64,000 nucleotides of DNA, taken from contig NZ_CP018335.1 of assembly GCF_001902295.1 (NCBI RefSeq), positions 3,410,001-3,474,000 of the forward strand. Direction: 5' to 3'. This document shows positions 1 to 9,238 of the stretch, piece by piece. Both the position numbers and the translations under genes were made by a program. The stretch's first letter is position 1. Every line of letters starts with the position of its first letter. The notes below the pieces were generated by a model. The model ran no database searches, was not told the DNA's origin, and saw only the letters and a program-made list of their open reading frames with translations. Source of the DNA: Clostridium kluyveri (GTDB taxonomy: Bacteria > Bacillota > Clostridia > Clostridiales > Clostridiaceae).

Positions 1-85
1 CACTATAGTGATTTCTTTTAAGAATTTGAGCCACTGCTTCTGCCATATACTTTTCATCTTCCACCATTAAAATTCTCATTTTCAT
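1..85 (-). CDS. Response regulator, N-terminal fragment (cut by window edge)
   Basis: Reading leftward from the ATG at 85, the frame gives MKMRILMVEDEKYMAEAVAQ and stays open to base 1. The V-E-D-E cluster after a short hydrophobic strand is the acidic pocket of a receiver domain, so this is the start of a two-component response regulator. An AGGAG ribosome site lies just upstream of the start. The output domain and any partner kinase are outside the window, so the target cannot be judged. Confidence 0.8.
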   Translation of the reverse strand, partial: MKMRILMVEDEKYMAEAVAQILKRNHYS

Positions 86-127
86 ATCTCCTCATCCATA
101 AGTTTAAGCTACTAAAAACAGGATACA

Positions 128-168
128 TTCAAAACAAAGGAGCTGCTGTGAAGCTCCTTCGTTTTGAA
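128..168 (-). terminator. Inverted repeat, probable terminator
   Basis: A stem of about 15 bp with one mismatch (core GGAGCT/AGCTCC) encloses a 7-base loop. It lies directly downstream of the small secreted-protein gene and upstream of the response regulator gene. The T-tract is weak, so it may allow some read-through. Confidence 0.6.
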
Positions 169-234
169 TTGCTTTATAATGGTCTTTTTATCCAAGTAAG
201 TCTGTAATCTCACATTGACTAGTTTTCATAGCTA

Positions 235-675
235 TTAATTAGCCTCAGCTGCACTTTGTGTTTTTACCATTTTAATTTTCTTACCATCTTCACTTACAGT
301 TACACCTTTAGGAACCTCTTTACTCCAGGTTTTACCACCATCCGTAGAGTAGCTTCTAACACCGTTTTCCACTTTTACTGCTAAACCCCCTTTACCTTTA
401 GTATCACCTTCAAGTGAAAGACCTTTTAAAACACCGCCTGTACTGTCTTTGTCTTCATTAACAGTTACACCCTCAGGAGCTTTTCCACTCCATGTCTTAC
501 CACCATCTGTGGAATAGCTTCTAACACCATTTACCACTTTACCAAGCAGGGAATTTGTGGAATTTGATGCTAATACCGTTCCGGTTCCTATGGTAGCAGC
601 AAATGCTCCACAAAGAAGAGCAGCACCCATTTTCTTTTTCGTTGTATTCAAAATTAATGATAACCTACTTTTCAT
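235..675 (-). CDS. Small secreted protein with two Asp-box repeats
   Basis: The 146-residue product has a basic N-terminus and a hydrophobic stretch (about 16-36) ending in an A-S-N type cleavage region, so it is probably exported. The mature part holds two copies of NGVRSYSTDGGKTWS, about 50 residues apart. Each contains the S-x-D-x-G-x-T-W signature of BNR/Asp-box repeats, normally single blades of beta-propellers such as sialidases. Two blades cannot make a propeller, so it may oligomerise or act as a small wall or matrix protein. GGAGGT precedes the ATG. It lies just upstream of a response regulator gene on the same strand. No enzymatic residues were recognised. Confidence 0.7.
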   Translation of the reverse strand: MKSRLSLILNTTKKKMGAALLCGAFAATIGTGTVLASNSTNSLLGKVVNGVRSYSTDGGKTWSGKAPEGVTVNEDKDSTGGVLKGLSLEGDTKGKGGLAVKVENGVRSYSTDGGKTWSKEVPKGVTVSEDGKKIKMVKTQSAAEAN

Positions 676-1004
676 ATTTTTAATACCTCCAGAATAACTT
701 TTCTTGTAAGCAGCTGCCTTACAGTTTTCATTATAATGGCCATACCTTGAATGACTCTTAAAAAGAAAAACTTTTAGAATTTTATTATCTAATTTTTTAA
801 ATTCGAATCATCAACCATTTTCTTTATATTCAAGCAAATTTCCTAGATGACAATTAAATTCTCTACAAATTGCTTATTATAATATATTTTATCTCAATTT
901 TGTTCTGTCATTTTTATTTAAAATAGTGTAGAGTATTTATATGGAATTAAAAATTTTATATTATTACTTTGAATATTAATTATACAAGATGGGTGGATGA
1001 TATT
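676..1004. other. Intergenic region between divergent genes
   Basis: This AT-rich stretch must carry the promoters of the leftward secreted-protein gene and the rightward chemotaxis receptor. I could not pick out a convincing -35/-10 pair, a sigma-D-type promoter or a structured RNA. Confidence 0.4.
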
Positions 1005-2285
1005 ATGAATAAGATTAAAAATCTTTCAATACGTGTTCGTATTATGCTTCTAGTTTTTTTTGCAATGCTTGTATCAAATATATCTATAGCAGTTACTTTA
1101 TCCTACAATATCTACAATGATTTTTTTCAAATAATCACTGGAGGGATTATTCTCAAAGCCATACTATTTTTTATAATTTTTGAGGTAATTGCAGCTTCAC
1201 TGTCAGAATTTGTTATTGTAAAACCTTTAAAAAAAGGCATTATACTTGCAGATTCTATTGCGGATAACGATCTTTCTGTTGACATTGAAACTATTCAATA
1301 CGGAGAAGCAGGACAGATGATAGAATCCCTTTTAAAGGCAAAAAATAATTTAAAAAACTTAATATCAGAAATACAGAAATCCTCTAAAAAAGTAACTTTC
1401 TCATCTGAAAATTTGAATAATGTAATTGTACAAGCTAGTACTCAAATAAATCAAATTAATGAAGGAATTAAAGAACTTATATCTGATTTTCACCGAAATG
1501 TTGAAAATATAAAACAATCTTCAATTTCATTATCTGATATAACTGACAATTCACAAAATACTGCTGAACTCGCTTCTAAAATTTTAGAATATACAAAATC
1601 AGTAAAGTATGCTGCTGAAAATGGCAAAGTTTCTGTTGATTCTATTGTAGGAGCTATAAATGATCTTGCCTCAAACTCAAAAGATGTAAGTGATGAGGTA
1701 CTTGAGCTTGAAAAGCAAAGTAATAAAATTGATGAAATTGTTGTTATTATTTCTGGAATTTCAGAACAGACAAATCTTCTTGCCTTAAATGCTGCTATCG
1801 AAGCTGCTAGAGCCGGCGAGGCAGGCAGAGGCTTCTCTGTAGTAGCTGAGGAAATAAGAAAACTTGCAGAAGACACCAATAGTTCACTTCAGGATATCGG
1901 TAACCTTGTTAAAGATATGAATGCAAAAACTAGAAATGTAGTATCTGCTGTTATGACAACAGAAGAAAAGGTGGAACTTGGGGTTTCTAAATCTAACCAG
2001 GTAAAGACAAGCATAGATGAAATTATTGGCAGTATTGAAAATACCTTTAGTATGTTGAATACCATAACTGAGGGAGTTACAACTCAGGCAGCTGCTCTTG
2101 AAGAAATGAGTGCAACTATAGATAGTGTGAATTCTACTGTTGAATCAGGAATTGATGTTTCAAATGATATTAAGGAAAAACTGAATATACAAGAAACCTT
2201 ATTTAATAAAATTGACAGTACTTCTGGTGAATTAGTGGTTTTATCTGAAGACATGAATAATCTTACAAATACATTTAAATTATAA
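1005..2285 (+). CDS. Methyl-accepting chemotaxis protein with minimal sensor region
   Basis: This 426-residue receptor signals to CheA/CheW. It has two membrane segments (about 11-33 and 43-67) joined by only about ten residues, so there is no real periplasmic sensor domain. A HAMP-like stretch and a long coiled coil follow. The conserved tip EQTNLLALNAAIEAARAGE lies near residue 260. Input may come through the membrane segments, a partner protein or internal energy state. The open frame begins at a TTG at 969, but the ATG at 1005 has GGTGG at good spacing and is preferred. No che genes are adjacent. Confidence 0.85.
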   Translation: MNKIKNLSIRVRIMLLVFFAMLVSNISIAVTLSYNIYNDFFQIITGGIILKAILFFIIFEVIAASLSEFVIVKPLKKGIILADSIADNDLSVDIETIQYGEAGQMIESLLKAKNNLKNLISEIQKSSKKVTFSSENLNNVIVQASTQINQINEGIKELISDFHRNVENIKQSSISLSDITDNSQNTAELASKILEYTKSVKYAAENGKVSVDSIVGAINDLASNSKDVSDEVLELEKQSNKIDEIVVIISGISEQTNLLALNAAIEAARAGEAGRGFSVVAEEIRKLAEDTNSSLQDIGNLVKDMNAKTRNVVSAVMTTEEKVELGVSKSNQVKTSIDEIIGSIENTFSMLNTITEGVTTQAAALEEMSATIDSVNSTVESGIDVSNDIKEKLNIQETLFNKIDSTSGELVVLSEDMNNLTNTFKL

Positions 2286-2418
2286 TTCTAAGCCTACTCT
2301 TATTTTCTATCTTTAAATTTTATTGTAAAATATTACAAAATAACTTTATAAATCGTACCCTTGTAGAATATATATATAATAGTCTTAAATTAATTCTCTA
2401 AAGAGGGGAGATGATAAT

Positions 2419-2595
2419 TTGACTAAAGAAGAAATTGCTCTGCAATTGGCCGTAGCAGCTCTGGGCCATTTTAATCTCTTAGAAGAAACTAAAACAGACA
2501 TAAAATTTGATACAGATAAGCAACTAACCAAACGACTGGGAAAGCATGTTGCTAATTTATACAATACAATCCTTGATAACATAAATGTCAAATAA
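2419..2595 (+). CDS. Small hypothetical protein with TTG start
   Basis: A 58-codon frame starts at TTG, preceded by AGGGGAG at ideal spacing. The nearby ATG at 2411 runs into a stop after three codons, so TTG is the only sensible start. The product begins TKEEIALQLAVAALGHF and looks helical and soluble, with no membrane segment or cysteine. It ends just before a strong terminator, so it appears to be a complete single-gene unit. I do not recognise the family. Confidence 0.5.
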   Translation: MTKEEIALQLAVAALGHFNLLEETKTDIKFDTDKQLTKRLGKHVANLYNTILDNINVK

Positions 2596-2596
2596 A

Positions 2597-2642
2597 ACAA
2601 AGTACCTAAGATTTATATAAATTAAATCTGGGTACTTTTTTA
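2597..2642 (+). terminator. Rho-independent terminator
   Basis: AAGTACC-TAAGATTTA pairs with TAAATCT-GGGTACTT across a short AT loop and runs into T6. It closes the small TTG-start gene. Confidence 0.8.
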
Positions 2643-2746
2643 CAAATAAACTCCATCCAGACTTAAAAGTCACTTGATAAATATTGAAAAATACATACTT
2701 ATATAGTAACTTAATAGTATATGTCTTTATAGAAGGAGGGACATGC

Positions 2747-3478
2747 ATGCTTGAAATAAAAAATATAAGTAAAGAATTTAAAGATATAAAAGCTGTAGAC
2801 AATCTATCTTTCCATGTAAGTGAAGGAGAAATAGTAGGCCTTCTAGGTGAGAACGGTGCCGGAAAAACCACTACTTTAAGAATGATTTCCACTATGTTAA
2901 AACCTACCCGGGGAACTATAGAAGTTAACGGATACGATGTAATTAGAGAACCTTCCAAGGTTAGAGGAGAAATAGGTATTTTATTTGGAGGTGAGGTTGG
3001 ACTTTATGATAGATTATCAGCAAAAGAGAACATTGAATACTTTGGACGCCTTTATGGAATGACTCAGGAAAAAATAAATAAAAAAGTGGAAGAACTCATA
3101 AAAGATCTTGGAATGGAAGAATACATAGACAGAAAAGCAGGCAAATTCTCAAGGGGAATGAAACAGAAGGTATCCATAGCAAAGTCTATAATACATTCTC
3201 CAAAAGTAATGCTGTTTGATGAGCCAAGTACCGGACTGGATGTTTCCGCAGCAAGAATAATACATGAATTTATTTTGAAATGTAAAAGTGAAAATAAAAT
3301 AATTCTTTTATCTTCTCACTCCATGACAGAAGTAGAAAAACTCTGTGACAGAGTTATAATAATCCAAAAAGGAAGACTTATAGAAGAGGGAACCATAGAA
3401 CAATTAAAGAAAAGATATAATAATTACAACCTTGAAGAAGTATTCATAAAATTAATAGGAGGTAATGTCCATGAATAA
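2747..3478 (+). CDS. ABC transporter ATP-binding protein, NatA type
   Basis: The 243-residue nucleotide-binding subunit has Walker A GENGAGKTT (about residues 38-46), signature FSRGMKQK, Walker B VMLFDEPSTGLD and the switch histidine in LSSHSM. With the next gene it forms an exporter of the NatA/NatB (sodium or drug extrusion) class. GGAGGG lies six bases before the ATG at 2747. The longer open frame from 2684 lacks a ribosome site. The gene overlaps the permease gene by eight bases, so the two are translationally coupled. The substrate cannot be told from sequence. Confidence 0.9.
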   Translation: MLEIKNISKEFKDIKAVDNLSFHVSEGEIVGLLGENGAGKTTTLRMISTMLKPTRGTIEVNGYDVIREPSKVRGEIGILFGGEVGLYDRLSAKENIEYFGRLYGMTQEKINKKVEELIKDLGMEEYIDRKAGKFSRGMKQKVSIAKSIIHSPKVMLFDEPSTGLDVSAARIIHEFILKCKSENKIILLSSHSMTEVEKLCDRVIIIQKGRLIEEGTIEQLKKRYNNYNLEEVFIKLIGGNVHE

Positions 3479-4640
3479 CTTTTGGATAATTTTCAAGAAA
3501 GAACTTATGGATGTTTTTAGGGATAAAAAAACTCTTGTGTTCACTATATTATTGCCTATTATAATGTATCCTGCCATGTTTAAGATAATAGATTTTACTA
3601 TGAAGGACACTACAAAATCCATTGAAAAAAATATAACCATTGCCTATAAAGGCAGTGAAAGCTCTTCAGTATACACCATGTTAAAAAATCTAAATAACAT
3701 AACTATAGATAATACAGGCAATGCAAGTGAAAAACTGAAAAAGGGGAAAATATCCCTTATAATTGAAGCTCCTGAAGACTTTGACTTTAAAGTTTCCAAT
3801 AAAACTGAGGCCACTGTCAAAATAATATATGATAAAGACTCCAGTAAATCCTCCCTGGCATCTTCACTTATAAAAGATACTTTAGATAATTATAATAAAT
3901 CTATTGTATATAAAAGATTAAGTGAAGAAGGAATCAATACCGATATATTAACTCCTTTTCAAGTAAAAGAGGAAACTTTAGATAATCAAAACGATAATGC
4001 CCTAGCCTTTGGAATTTTAAGTGTACTACCTACTATATTAATTATTTTTATGATAAGTCCCACCATAGGAATAGCTGCTGATCTTGTGGCAGGTGAAAAA
4101 GAAAGAAACACCTTTGAAGCACTTTTATCCACATCTGTGAAAAGAATGTCTATATTTTGGGGAAAACTTATGGCAATTTCATCTGTGGCACTTATTACAT
4201 TAATAGTTACATTAGCTTCCATGATAGCCTCCATGCTCTACATATTTTCCTCAGAAGGAAAATTAAGTATTCCCATAGGTGCTTTTATGATTATAGGCAT
4301 AGTATCTCTGTTTGTGTTAATAGCACTAAGCTCTATAGAAATATCCATAAGTATGTTTGCCCGTTCCATGAAAGAGGCAAATACCTATCTTGGCGGATTT
4401 ATAATTCCTGTAATGATTTTGACTTACATACCTTTTATGATGGATTCAAAAAATATAGGTTTTCTATTTTTTAATATCCCCATAGTAAATGCAGTGGTAG
4501 TTATGAAAGAAGCTATTGCAGGAGTATTTAACCCTACTCATATTACAGTAGTTTTATTATGGCATATTGTATATGTAATAGCTTCCGTATTTTTGGCAAA
4601 ATTTATGTTTTCCAAAGAAGAAGTTGTATTTAGATCTTAA
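3471..4640 (+). CDS. ABC-2 type permease, NatB-like
   Basis: The 389-residue membrane subunit has one N-terminal membrane helix (about 20-40), a large external region (about 45-175) and then five to six helices in the C-terminal half. This is the architecture of NatB/COG1668 permeases. The motif AGEKERNTFEALL before the second helix is typical of ABC-2 exporters. The start at 3471 is chosen because AGGAGG is correctly spaced from it; an ATG at 3465 lies too close. It works with the upstream ATPase, and a terminator follows. Confidence 0.88.
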   Translation: MNNFWIIFKKELMDVFRDKKTLVFTILLPIIMYPAMFKIIDFTMKDTTKSIEKNITIAYKGSESSSVYTMLKNLNNITIDNTGNASEKLKKGKISLIIEAPEDFDFKVSNKTEATVKIIYDKDSSKSSLASSLIKDTLDNYNKSIVYKRLSEEGINTDILTPFQVKEETLDNQNDNALAFGILSVLPTILIIFMISPTIGIAADLVAGEKERNTFEALLSTSVKRMSIFWGKLMAISSVALITLIVTLASMIASMLYIFSSEGKLSIPIGAFMIIGIVSLFVLIALSSIEISISMFARSMKEANTYLGGFIIPVMILTYIPFMMDSKNIGFLFFNIPIVNAVVVMKEAIAGVFNPTHITVVLLWHIVYVIASVFLAKFMFSKEEVVFRS

Positions 4641-4679
4641 TAATTAACCATTACTTCCAACTATGAGTTTTGAAAATTA

Positions 4680-4710
4680 AAGTCCCCATCTAATATGTGG
4701 GGACTATTTT
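4680..4710 (+). terminator. Rho-independent terminator
   Basis: AGTCCCCA pairs with TGGGGACT around a 9-base loop, followed by ATTTT. It ends the NatAB-like operon. Confidence 0.85.
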
Positions 4711-4882
4711 ACACTTATTTAGAAACTGTTGTAAATTTTATGCTTCTTTTTTGTTTCATCAACTTGCCAGAAGTATTTTTTAAATTGTTAATTGTTATTG
4801 TATAGGATGTATTAACATCATTCTCTCTCCGCTTTACACCACACTTATATTTAATTTATCCTACTTATCCACAACACCCCAT

Positions 4883-5216
4883 TCATTCCACCTTCACATT
4901 TTTCGACGAATCTACAATTTTGATACTCATAAATGAAGCAAACGAACATAGAAAAATATCAATTACCCAAATCAGTGTATAGCCACCGGTTGCTTCAATA
5001 AACACGCCTCCAAGCCACGAACTGAGGAAACCTCCAATCTGATGGCAAAAAAAGAAATCCTATCAGCGTTGCGATTTTAGCTGCGGAAAATTCTCTGTTT
5101 ACGATTCCAGATGTAGGTGAAACTGTGGCATCCCCACTCAAGCCAAGACCGATACTGAACACCAGGGAAGTGGCTGGATTTTTCGGAAGCAGGAACAGAT
5201 ATAGGGCTACCACCAT
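4883..5216 (-). pseudogene. MFS transporter, C-terminal relic with a frameshift
   Basis: Two adjoining leftward frames together give the last third of an MFS transporter. The first covers GLGLSGDATVSPTSGIV. After a T7 run near 5050 the frame shifts and continues as HQIGGFLSSWLGGVFIEATG, ending SSKNVKVE. The helix pattern matches the last membrane segments of oxalate/formate-antiporter-like MFS proteins. The N-terminal two thirds are missing, so this is a dead gene. It sits directly downstream of the LysR gene, as an MFS gene controlled by that regulator might have done. Confidence 0.7.
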
Positions 5217-5247
5217 TATACATTCCCACCCCTACCTATCATATAAG

Positions 5248-6138
5248 TTATTTTTCTGTTCCAATACAATATCTATTAATTAAGTCCAAAAACAGTTTTA
5301 TTACAGGATTTGCATTATTGGGATTTACTACACAAACATAAGAGTCAGAGTATTCGGAATCAAACTTTATAGAGTGATAGTGTGGACTATTTAACAATAT
5401 TGGATCATATGGATTTGAAATAGTAAGTCCATTATACGATAGTACCTTAAAGTAAGCAACTTCTGACGAAGCCACTTCCACCTGATGAACATTTGTAAGA
5501 TCAAAACGATCTTTGAAAATTTTATCCACCTGATATCCATTTGGTGCAGTTAGAAAAAAGGTCTCTCCACAAAGATCATTATAATCAAGAGTTTGTTTAT
5601 TTGCTAGCCTATGATGAGTAGACATAACAATTAGAGTTTCTACTTCTTTCAATGGTATAACAGTAAAGCCTGATTTGTCCCAATGAGGGAAATCAAGACC
5701 AATAGCAATATCTATGCTCTCATTTTTAAGTCCTTTGATTTGTTCCCATGAAAATAATTTATTACATCGTATCTGTAGTGATGACCATGTTTCACGTAGT
5801 TCATTAATAATAGGAAAAAACATATATTCTGAATAATAACCGGATTGAAAAGAGATAGATAATGAACCTATTTTCCCTTCCGAAGCAATTTTTGCCATAT
5901 TAAGAGTATAATTTATCTCCGAGATTGCTGCTTTCACACCTTCATATAGTATTTGTCCAGGCTCAGTAAGGCGAATTGGTTTACTATTTCGATTGAAAAG
6001 AGCGTAGCCTAATTCATCTTCCAACAACTGTATATGCCGACTTATTGTTGGTTGGGATGTATAGACTTGTTCTGCCGCATGGGTAAAATTTCCCGTTTCA
6101 GCAACTGAAATAAAATATTTGAGTTGTAGTAAAGTCAT
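5248..6138 (-). CDS. LysR-family transcriptional regulator
   Basis: The 296-residue product has the winged helix-turn-helix at residues 1-60 (LKYFISVAETGNFTHAAE, then SQPTISRHIQLLE) and a two-lobed effector domain at about 90-290. The ATG at 6138 is preceded by GGAG at proper spacing. An ATG 11 codons upstream comes from a GC-rich inverted repeat and lacks a ribosome site. It lies between an MFS relic and an IS110 relic at the edge of the higher-GC island. It may once have controlled the lost MFS gene or the neighbouring glycyl radical operon; neither link is shown by sequence. Confidence 0.88.
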   Translation of the reverse strand: MTLLQLKYFISVAETGNFTHAAEQVYTSQPTISRHIQLLEDELGYALFNRNSKPIRLTEPGQILYEGVKAAISEINYTLNMAKIASEGKIGSLSISFQSGYYSEYMFFPIINELRETWSSLQIRCNKLFSWEQIKGLKNESIDIAIGLDFPHWDKSGFTVIPLKEVETLIVMSTHHRLANKQTLDYNDLCGETFFLTAPNGYQVDKIFKDRFDLTNVHQVEVASSEVAYFKVLSYNGLTISNPYDPILLNSPHYHSIKFDSEYSDSYVCVVNPNNANPVIKLFLDLINRYCIGTEK

Positions 6139-6430
6139 ATTAATCTCCATTCCGCCGCCAAGCGGCAGCACAAATAGTAATGAAAGTTTTTGACTACCTC
6201 TACTTTTTTGCTACAATAGTTTCAAGAAGCTACACTACAAAGCACGGTAGGAGGAGTCGTAAAAACTCTCTTCGTTTTATACAGCATATTAATCAGTGTA
6301 AGTCTCACCTTTCAAGCACAAATAAGTGGCTCTATAAGATCGTACACTAAGAATTGTTTTAACACCTAGTTAAATGTGTGGTGAGGCAGTCAATGGCTTC
6401 TTTATTTTATTACAAAAGGAGTTTTTAACC

Positions 6431-6986
6431 ATGAAAGTTGTTTATCAAACCTGTTGTGGTGTCGATGTTCATAAATCTTTTCTCGTTGCCACTATTATCA
6501 AAACCACTTCTGGTGCTGAACCATCCTATCACAAGAAGCGTTTCTCCACCTTTAACAATTCTATTCTGTAATTCAAAGACTGGTTGATTGAAAATCAATG
6601 TCGTGATGTCTGCATGGAATCTGTTGGTAAATACTAGGTTCCTGTGTTTAACCTTTCGGAAAACGAAATTAATGTCACCATAACTAACCCTAAGTGGGTG
6701 AAAGCTGTAAAAGGAAACAAGGACGAAGAAATATCTTCCAGACTACTTCGTTCGCGCACATATGGATTATATCACATCTACCATCAATGATATAGACTCT
6801 ATGATTAATTCTTTGATTGCTCCGTATGAAAATGCTGTCCAGTTACTGTGTACCATTCCAGGTATAAAACGTGATAGTGCAATCACTATCACCTCTGAAA
6901 TTGGTGCCGATATGTCTCAGTTTTCCTCTTCAAAACGTTTATGCTGTTGGGCAGGATTAATTTCTGAATCGCTAGAAGCTTCGTGA
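6431..6986 (+). pseudogene. IS110-family transposase remnant
   Basis: The frame starting at 6431 reads MKVVYQTCCGVDVHKSFLVA, the N-terminal DEDD domain of IS110 transposases. It hits stops near 6569 and again after MESVGKY. A second block (from 6762) carries the C-terminal domain with TIPGIKRDSAITITSEIGADM and CCWAGL, then ends early. Part of the middle is missing. The element is therefore dead, and its ends could not be placed. Position 6139-6430 upstream would be its left end and shows nothing else I could name. Confidence 0.8.
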
Positions 6987-7266
6987 TTTTTAATCTATAA
7001 CCTACACTTTTTCAAAAGCTACCTTTTAGATAGCTTAGTAAAGTGCGCCATTCTTTGGCTGTCCTCTACTTTCTTTCACACTACCTCCATAGATTATTAT
7101 TGTAAATAAATCCTTGAAAATATGCTTTTTACTATATTATAAACATATTCTCTTTTCTTCATACACTTCTCTTTCTTATTTTCGGTATAGCAATCCTTCC
7201 AATCTTCATGGACTTGCTCCTTACCTGTATATTTTTCTGTCCTAGATTATTTTTATAAAATAAAAC

Positions 7267-7311
7267 AGCATGATCAGGTATACGAGTTTTAATCGATTAC
7301 CCAATCATGCT
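7267..7311 (-). terminator. Terminator of the glycyl radical enzyme operon
   Basis: On the minus strand AGCATGATTGGGTA pairs with TACCTGATCATGCT (12 of 14 positions), then TTTTATTTT follows. It lies just after the last gene of the operon. The rest of 6987-7350 shows no gene. Confidence 0.75.
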
Positions 7312-7350
7312 TAACAGCTCAGTTCAATTTACACTAAATTTCCCGTGGAA

Positions 7351-8322
7351 TTATTTGTTCAAAAAGTAATTACTATCGCCGTAGATCTTTGCAGGATTGT
7401 AACCGATTCCTAATTCTTTATACATATATTCAATAGAATCACGTAAGCCATTCAGTTCTAACTCTCGACCTTCTTCAATAGTATAGCCAGAAAGAGGTAA
7501 TTCGATTTCAAGATCAATGGTATCCAGACCTTCTGGTGCTTCTTCTCTCAAAATATCCATGATAGCCTTGCAGTCAACATTTCCCGCTCCGATTGCTGTA
7601 CCAAGTGAATGTGTTCCATCAGGATCTGCAAATACTCTATTATCACAGAAATGTACACAATAACAATATGGTGCCATTTTACGGACACAATCTGCAATAC
7701 CTTCCATAACCATTAATGAATTGATCGTATCACAGCATGCACCTATCAGCGGATGATTCAGCTGTTCAACCAGCCAGATTACTTCATCTGCGAACAGATC
7801 ACAATGGTTCTCGATTGCAATTTTCATACCATATTCCTCAATAAGTGGAATATTATCATGGAACTGATTATAAATTTCAACCAGCTGTGCCATAACAGAA
7901 GGTGCTAAGCAAGAGTGAGAAGATTTCTCTGGATGCTCTACATCTGTGCTATACTTCACAAGGTTACATCCTAATTTATGTGCAATATTTAAGGAATCTA
8001 CAACATTGCAATTTACACGAGGATCAGAAGGAGCATTGAAAGAAACGTTAAGCTCAAGTTCAATACCTGCATCCTCAGCAATTTTACGGCACTCTGCCAA
8101 ATGTTCGTCTGATGTATCATTCTGGATATCTACCAAAGTTATATGAAGAACATCCAGTCCAACTTCTGCTGCAATGTTTACCAAATCTTTAAATGTTGCT
8201 ACCTGTTCAAATGCATGATGTTCTCCAAATTCCTGAAATCCCCAGCTCTCGCCAAAACCTGAAAGGTGCAGCGTATAACTATGCATTCCAATTTTAAATT
8301 TTCTGTCGTGATTCTTAATCAT
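7351..8322 (-). CDS. Xylose-isomerase-like TIM-barrel protein (sugar phosphate isomerase/epimerase family)
   Basis: The 323-residue product has the AP-endonuclease-2/xylose isomerase-like TIM-barrel pattern. It begins KIGMHSYTLHL and keeps strand ends with candidate metal ligands: E in KIAIENHCD, D in GACCDTINS, H in CVHFCDN and E in DLEIELP. Such proteins isomerise or epimerise hydroxy-carbonyl compounds. AAGGAG precedes the ATG. It is the last gene of the operon with the glycyl radical enzyme and ProC-like reductase, so it probably processes a pathway intermediate. The actual substrate is unknown. Its base composition is richer in GC than the flanking DNA. Confidence 0.8.
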   Translation of the reverse strand: MIKNHDRKFKIGMHSYTLHLSGFGESWGFQEFGEHHAFEQVATFKDLVNIAAEVGLDVLHITLVDIQNDTSDEHLAECRKIAEDAGIELELNVSFNAPSDPRVNCNVVDSLNIAHKLGCNLVKYSTDVEHPEKSSHSCLAPSVMAQLVEIYNQFHDNIPLIEEYGMKIAIENHCDLFADEVIWLVEQLNHPLIGACCDTINSLMVMEGIADCVRKMAPYCYCVHFCDNRVFADPDGTHSLGTAIGAGNVDCKAIMDILREEAPEGLDTIDLEIELPLSGYTIEEGRELELNGLRDSIEYMYKELGIGYNPAKIYGDSNYFLNK

Positions 8323-8404
8323 GTTTTTTCTCCTTTATTTTGAAAATTTTATTTTACACTGTATCTGACTTAAGTACAACTTATCATTGGTTTATTTTTA
8401 TTAA

Positions 8405-9208
8405 TTATTGATTTCCAAGTTTCCTGCAGTGATCAACTGAGACTTTTACAAACTCTTCAAATATTGCATCAAATCCCATAGATTCAATCTTTTCCAATGC
8501 TGTTACCGTAGCACCACCAGGTAATCTAAGTGCAGTTTCAAGATCCTTCAGACTGATATCGGAAGAAAGTATCATTTCCGCACTTCCCTTAACTGTCTGA
8601 GCAAATAAACGAATTGCTGAGTCGGGATTCAGTCCTAACTTTTCTGCCTCTTTTACCATTAGGTTGGATATATGATAAATAAATCCAGGTGTCGAACCAT
8701 TAAAAGGAAGTATTTCAGCCATCATACCGTCTGGAATCTCTTCCACAAGACCACATGATCTAAGGATTGATGTAACATTCTCTACATCTTCATCCGTGCA
8801 GTTTTCATTACGTGATACCGCAAATGCACCTTCTCCTACCTGTGAACTCATGTTAGGCATGCAAATCACAACCTTGCAGTCCTTGCCAAGATGTTCTTTA
8901 TACCAAGGCTGCTCAACACCAGTTACTACTGTTAACATCAGCTGTCCCGGTCTATAGCATGCTTTCAGTTCATCGATGATAAATCCGACAACCTTAGGTG
9001 TTACTCCGAGAACCAGCATTTCTGAATTATCAACAAGCTCCTTCATGCTATCAAATGTTGCATAACCTTTGGATGCATAATCTTCACGTACACCTTCGTT
9101 AATATCGTAAACACCAATTTCTGAAGGGTCATACCCCTCTTTAAGTTCTGCTCCTCTGTGCATTGCACGAATAATATTTCCTGCAGCAATAAATCCATAA
9201 CGTAACAT
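8405..9208 (-). CDS. Pyrroline-5-carboxylate reductase-like oxidoreductase
   Basis: The 267-residue product has an N-terminal Rossmann fold (RYGFIAAGNIIRAMHRG replaces the usual GxGxxG with GxxAxGN) and the ProC C-terminal dimer domain. The latter includes NGSTPGFIYHISNL and RLPGGATVTALEKIE, equivalent to the SGSGPAY and SPGGTT blocks. ProC reduces 1-pyrroline-5-carboxylate to proline with NAD(P)H. The ATG at 9208 has GGTGG upstream and is preferred to a GTG at 9220. Its place beside a glycyl radical enzyme suggests it reduces the cyclic imine that enzyme makes. The divergent motifs leave room for a modified substrate. Confidence 0.8.
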   Translation of the reverse strand: MLRYGFIAAGNIIRAMHRGAELKEGYDPSEIGVYDINEGVREDYASKGYATFDSMKELVDNSEMLVLGVTPKVVGFIIDELKACYRPGQLMLTVVTGVEQPWYKEHLGKDCKVVICMPNMSSQVGEGAFAVSRNENCTDEDVENVTSILRSCGLVEEIPDGMMAEILPFNGSTPGFIYHISNLMVKEAEKLGLNPDSAIRLFAQTVKGSAEMILSSDISLKDLETALRLPGGATVTALEKIESMGFDAIFEEFVKVSVDHCRKLGNQ

Positions 9209-9238
9209 AATTGTATCCACCTTTCTCTTAAATCTATT

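Noticed and set aside
1490..1879. Open frame on the minus strand opposite the chemotaxis receptor
   Set aside because: It lies wholly inside the receptor's coding region, is made of the mirror of its Ala/Glu-rich helices and has no ribosome site.
7946..8146. Small rightward frame in the TIM-barrel gene
   Set aside because: It is antisense to a conserved coding region and has no ribosome site.
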